From Arthrobacter sp. PAMC 25486 (lineage in GTDB: Bacteria; Actinomycetota; Actinomycetes; Actinomycetales; Micrococcaceae): a stretch of 64,000 nucleotides of DNA. Below, in pieces: positions 61,874 to 64,000 of the stretch. The translations under genes were made by a program, and so were the position numbers. Below the pieces are notes generated by a model. The model did no database searches, was not told the origin of the DNA, and saw only the letters and a program-made list of their open reading frames with translations. The number at the start of each line of letters is the position of its first letter. Positions within the stretch are counted from its first letter, which is position 1. The stretch is taken from the NCBI RefSeq assembly GCF_000785535.1, contig NZ_CP007595.1:3060439-3124438 (forward strand), written 5' to 3'.

Positions 61874-62347
61874 ATGATTGAATCCCTGCAGTCCTTCATC
61901 TCGTCCCTGCCCCCGATGATGCAGTGGATCGGCGTGCTGCTCATCGCCGCCATTCCGTTTGTTGAATCCTATTTCGGCTCGGCGGTGGGCGTGATTGGCG
62001 GGTTGAACCCCGCGGTTGCCATTAGCGTGGCGGTGGTGGGAAACATTGTCTCCATGCTGATCTTCGTCCTCAGTGCGCACGGGGTTCGGGCCAAGGCCAC
62101 CGCGGGCAAGGCGCCGAAGGAGTTGACCCCGCGCCGGGCCAAACTGCGCAACGCCTTCGACAAGTACGGTGTTGCGGGTGTCAGCCTGGCCGGCCAAGCC
62201 ATTCTGCCCAGCCAGATTACCTCGGCCGCCATGGTCTCCTTTGGGGCGCCGAAGAATGCCGTCATCCTGTGGCAGGTCATTTCCATCATCATCTGGGGCA
62301 CCGCATTTGGCATCCTCGCCAGTTTGGGTGTCGCGCTGATTGGCTAG
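61874..62347 (+). CDS. Small multidrug-export-like membrane protein
   Basis: 157 residues from ATG 61874 (MIESLQSF). Four hydrophobic segments; IGVLLIAAIPFVESYFGSAVG near the start and FDKYGVAGVSLAGQAILPSQ before the last helices fit the small-multidrug-export family (DUF-type, SNARE-associated relatives). Drug export is inferred from family name only. Divergent from the histidine kinase gene. Confidence 0.72.
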   Translation: MIESLQSFISSLPPMMQWIGVLLIAAIPFVESYFGSAVGVIGGLNPAVAISVAVVGNIVSMLIFVLSAHGVRAKATAGKAPKELTPRRAKLRNAFDKYGVAGVSLAGQAILPSQITSAAMVSFGAPKNAVILWQVISIIIWGTAFGILASLGVALIG

Positions 62348-62398
62348 ACCTGTACGACGGCGGCGCCCGGGCGGGGACCTGCCTTCCGTCCCAGCCGC

Positions 62399-63058
62399 TC
62401 AGGCGACCGTGATGCCCAGGTGCGCTGCCAAGATGGGTGCCAGCAGTCCCAGCTGGTAGTCGTCAATCACGACGCCGGACAGGGAGCCAATGCCGTTGAG
62501 CGTGCGGAAGTCTGTGGTGCGGAGATCAACGTCCTTCAGAGTTGCCTGCTGCAGGTCGAGGGTGCCGATCCGGCAGTTCTGCAAGGCCAAGCGGGTGACG
62601 TTGGCCCCGCCCAGGTCCAGTTCTCCGATGATGCAATCGCTGATTTGCAGGTCGATGATCTTGGAGGCGCGCAGGTTCAGGAAGTCGATCTTGCCGCCGT
62701 CAATCCGCACCGATTGCCAGCTGCTGTCGTAGAGTTCGGCTGAACCCCATCGCGGGGACGTTATTTCCGTGTCCCGCCAGCTAGTCCGGGCGCCCTTCAT
62801 GATCGGGGCGAAGCTGTCATTGATGACCGAGCCGCGGAAGCGTACGCCACGCAATTCAGCATCGTTGAGTGTTGGGCTGTTGAGCTCGCACTCCAGAAAG
62901 TCCGTAGAGGTCAGGTTGGTTTCATCGAAGGCGGTCCGGTCAAACCGCTGGCCGTCATAGGTCTCGCCGGGGCCAAAGAACGCATCGTCGTTGTCCGCCA
63001 GGTCATGGAGGTCAAGTGGAGTGAGCCGGGGTGCGCGCGGTGCATTCTTCGAAGCCAT
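62399..63058 (-). CDS. Pentapeptide-repeat protein
   Basis: 219 residues from ATG 63058 (MASKNAPRAPRL); an in-frame ATG at 63112 adds 18 residues and overlaps the next gene's stop, so it is possible. Residues 35-200 show A(D/N)LxX-type repeats with Leu/Phe at the centre (LTSTDFLECELNSPTLNDAE, LDLGGANVTRLALQ, LDLQQATLKDVDLRTTDF), forming a right-handed quadrilateral helix. Some relatives mimic DNA and protect gyrase; this one has no such evidence. Confidence 0.84.
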   Translation of the reverse strand: MASKNAPRAPRLTPLDLHDLADNDDAFFGPGETYDGQRFDRTAFDETNLTSTDFLECELNSPTLNDAELRGVRFRGSVINDSFAPIMKGARTSWRDTEITSPRWGSAELYDSSWQSVRIDGGKIDFLNLRASKIIDLQISDCIIGELDLGGANVTRLALQNCRIGTLDLQQATLKDVDLRTTDFRTLNGIGSLSGVVIDDYQLGLLAPILAAHLGITVA

Positions 63059-63104
63059 GTACCAAGGGTATCCGGCAGCGGATTTTGCGGGATTCTGATA
63101 ATCC

Positions 63105-63401
63105 TCAGTCATCGAAGCGGATGCTCAACCCGGATCTGTACGCATCACCGGCGTCTGCCGCGGGTGCCCCCGCTGCGGGATCGGCTCCGGCCGGCCATGC
63201 CCGGGTTGCCCGAAAGTTGTAACCGTCCTGTTCGGCGGCTTCCCACTCGAGCGCGACTTCCTGCCCGGGCGCCAACGTGCGAAACCCCTGCAGTGCCACG
63301 GCCGAAAAATGGGCCCAGCAGCCGCCCGGAGTCTGCTCCGAGTCGATGACGCCCCAGCCTTCGTCATCGTGCCAAATAACGGACGGTTCCTGAGGTCTCA
63401 G
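63105..63401 (-). CDS. Cold-shock-domain-like ORF without a canonical start codon
   Basis: The frame encodes VIWHDDEGWGVIDSEQTPGG then CWAHFSAVALQG and EVALEWEAAEQDGYNFRATR, a divergent cold-shock (CspA-like) domain of the type seen in other actinobacteria. No ATG, GTG or TTG lies upstream of this conserved start before the in-frame TAG at 63435-63437; CTG at 63401 or 63410, or ATT at 63422, would have to serve. The ORF is 98 residues from CTG 63401. It may use a rare start, or be inactive. Confidence 0.6.
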   Translation of the reverse strand: MRPQEPSVIWHDDEGWGVIDSEQTPGGCWAHFSAVALQGFRTLAPGQEVALEWEAAEQDGYNFRATRAWPAGADPAAGAPAADAGDAYRSGLSIRFDD

Positions 63402-63434
63402 TGGCGCCAGCTTAAGGGAAATGTGACGGACTGG

Positions 63435-63884
63435 CTATGGCAGCCGGGCGATGACCTTGAAGCGTTGGAGCACCAGCATCGTGGAGTCATCCACCGTGAA
63501 TTCCGGGTCCTTCATGGCCGCTCTCATGTCAGGGGAATGCCAAAAGTCTTCATGGCCGGCCCGCCACTGGGCCACGGTGGTGAAGCCTTCACCCTCGTCG
63601 ACGGCGTGCTGCAGATCGACGTCCGCCAGCCTGTCCATGCGAACCTCGGTCATTTCGATGACGGCTACGCCGTGGCCCGCGGAGTCCACCACCACTTCCC
63701 GTTCGCCCACGCGGGGCAGCTTTTCCTGTTCCACCTCAAATTCAATGAGTGTGGCCGTGGTGGAGATTTTTGACCCATCCAAAATCGCCGCAATGAGCTT
63801 CTCGCGCAGCGGACCCGGGAAAGCGAATTCGCAGATCGGAAGCCCGGCGAATTCCGGCGCGGTTCTGAGGTCTTTGCTGGTCAT
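63435..63884 (-). CDS. ASCH domain protein
   Basis: 149 residues from ATG 63884. The FPGPLREKLIAAILDGSKIS block is the typical ASCH start, then EREVVVDSAGHGVAVIEMTE and FTTVAQWRAGHEDFW. ASCH domains are PUA-like and are proposed to bind RNA or modified nucleotides. It lies 34 bases upstream of the cold-shock-like ORF, in the same frame, separated by TAG. Confidence 0.86.
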   Translation of the reverse strand: MTSKDLRTAPEFAGLPICEFAFPGPLREKLIAAILDGSKISTTATLIEFEVEQEKLPRVGEREVVVDSAGHGVAVIEMTEVRMDRLADVDLQHAVDEGEGFTTVAQWRAGHEDFWHSPDMRAAMKDPEFTVDDSTMLVLQRFKVIARLP

Positions 63885-64000
63885 GCCCAAAGCCTACTGC
63901 GCGACCCGACGCTCCTTATTTGGCGCAACTGTGCCATATGTCCGGGGGCTGGTTGCAAGAAGCGTGAAGACCGGCCCAGGGTCTACGCGGGTGAGAGGAA
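63885..64000. other. Window end, no gene seen
   Basis: The last 116 bases upstream of the ASCH gene contain its probable promoter region; I recognise no clear promoter or further gene before the window ends. Confidence 0.4.

Overview
The window is high-GC chromosomal DNA from an actinobacterium, most probably an Arthrobacter-like member of the Micrococcaceae. The evidence is the HspR/HAIR-controlled dnaK operon, an actinobacterial SAM-IV riboswitch, DUF4235 and DUF1737 proteins, a helix-turn-helix MurA fusion, an RG-rich DEAD-box helicase, many ATGA start/stop overlaps, and GTG/TTG starts. No phage, IS element, CRISPR array, rRNA or tRNA was recognised. Almost all coding capacity is ordinary chromosome; the less ordinary parts are gene fusions, two decayed genes, riboswitches and several families of palindromic intergenic repeats.

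Region by region. 1-2.1 kb: the end of a Mrp/Mnh cation/proton antiporter operon (D partial, E, F, G), closed by a long palindrome. 2.3-5.9 kb: a DUF4235 protein, then a TPP riboswitch driving a YkoEDC-type ECF transporter for a thiamin precursor. 6-9.3 kb: lactate dehydrogenase, an HTH-MurA fusion with a possibly leaderless promoter, and a membrane protein. 9.4-11.6 kb: a minus-strand SAM-IV riboswitch operon (DUF1737, rhodanese, MetZ) for methionine/sulfur assimilation. 11.7-19 kb: a secreted polysaccharide deacetylase lipoprotein, a decayed alanyl-tRNA synthetase-like gene, an MprF-like lipid aminoacyl transferase, and an esterase gene cut by an in-frame amber codon. 19.6-30.2 kb: membrane proteins, pabC, hdeD, cardiolipin synthase, a P-loop-kinase/PabB fusion, a low-molecular-weight tyrosine phosphatase, a LysE exporter, a multicopper oxidase, a TMEM175 channel and a methyltransferase.

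30.4-34.8 kb: the dnaK-grpE-dnaJ-hspR heat-shock operon with two HAIR operators. 34.9-38.3 kb: a large SWIM/SNF2 helicase. 38.7-46.8 kb: narGHJI plus narK on the minus strand, that is, complete membrane-bound nitrate respiration. 47.5-50.6 kb: trmB and a DEAD-box RNA helicase. 50.7-64 kb: two lipoproteins of unknown role, two NarL-type two-component systems, a PhzF-like isomerase, a HutD-like protein, YccF, a membrane/PspA-like coiled-coil pair, a sialidase without a visible signal peptide, a small efflux-like membrane protein, a pentapeptide-repeat protein, a cold-shock-like ORF without a normal start codon, and an ASCH protein.

Functionally the window links envelope maintenance (MurA-like, MprF-like, cardiolipin synthase, deacetylase, PspA-like pair), cofactor metabolism (thiamin precursor uptake, pabB/pabC for folate), sulfur amino-acid synthesis, stress response and nitrate respiration. 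I did not find a clear multi-gene defence or mobile system. The best candidates for undescribed biology are the kinase-PabB fusion, the HTH-MurA fusion with its own promoter architecture, the coiled-coil gene pair, and the intergenic repeat families.
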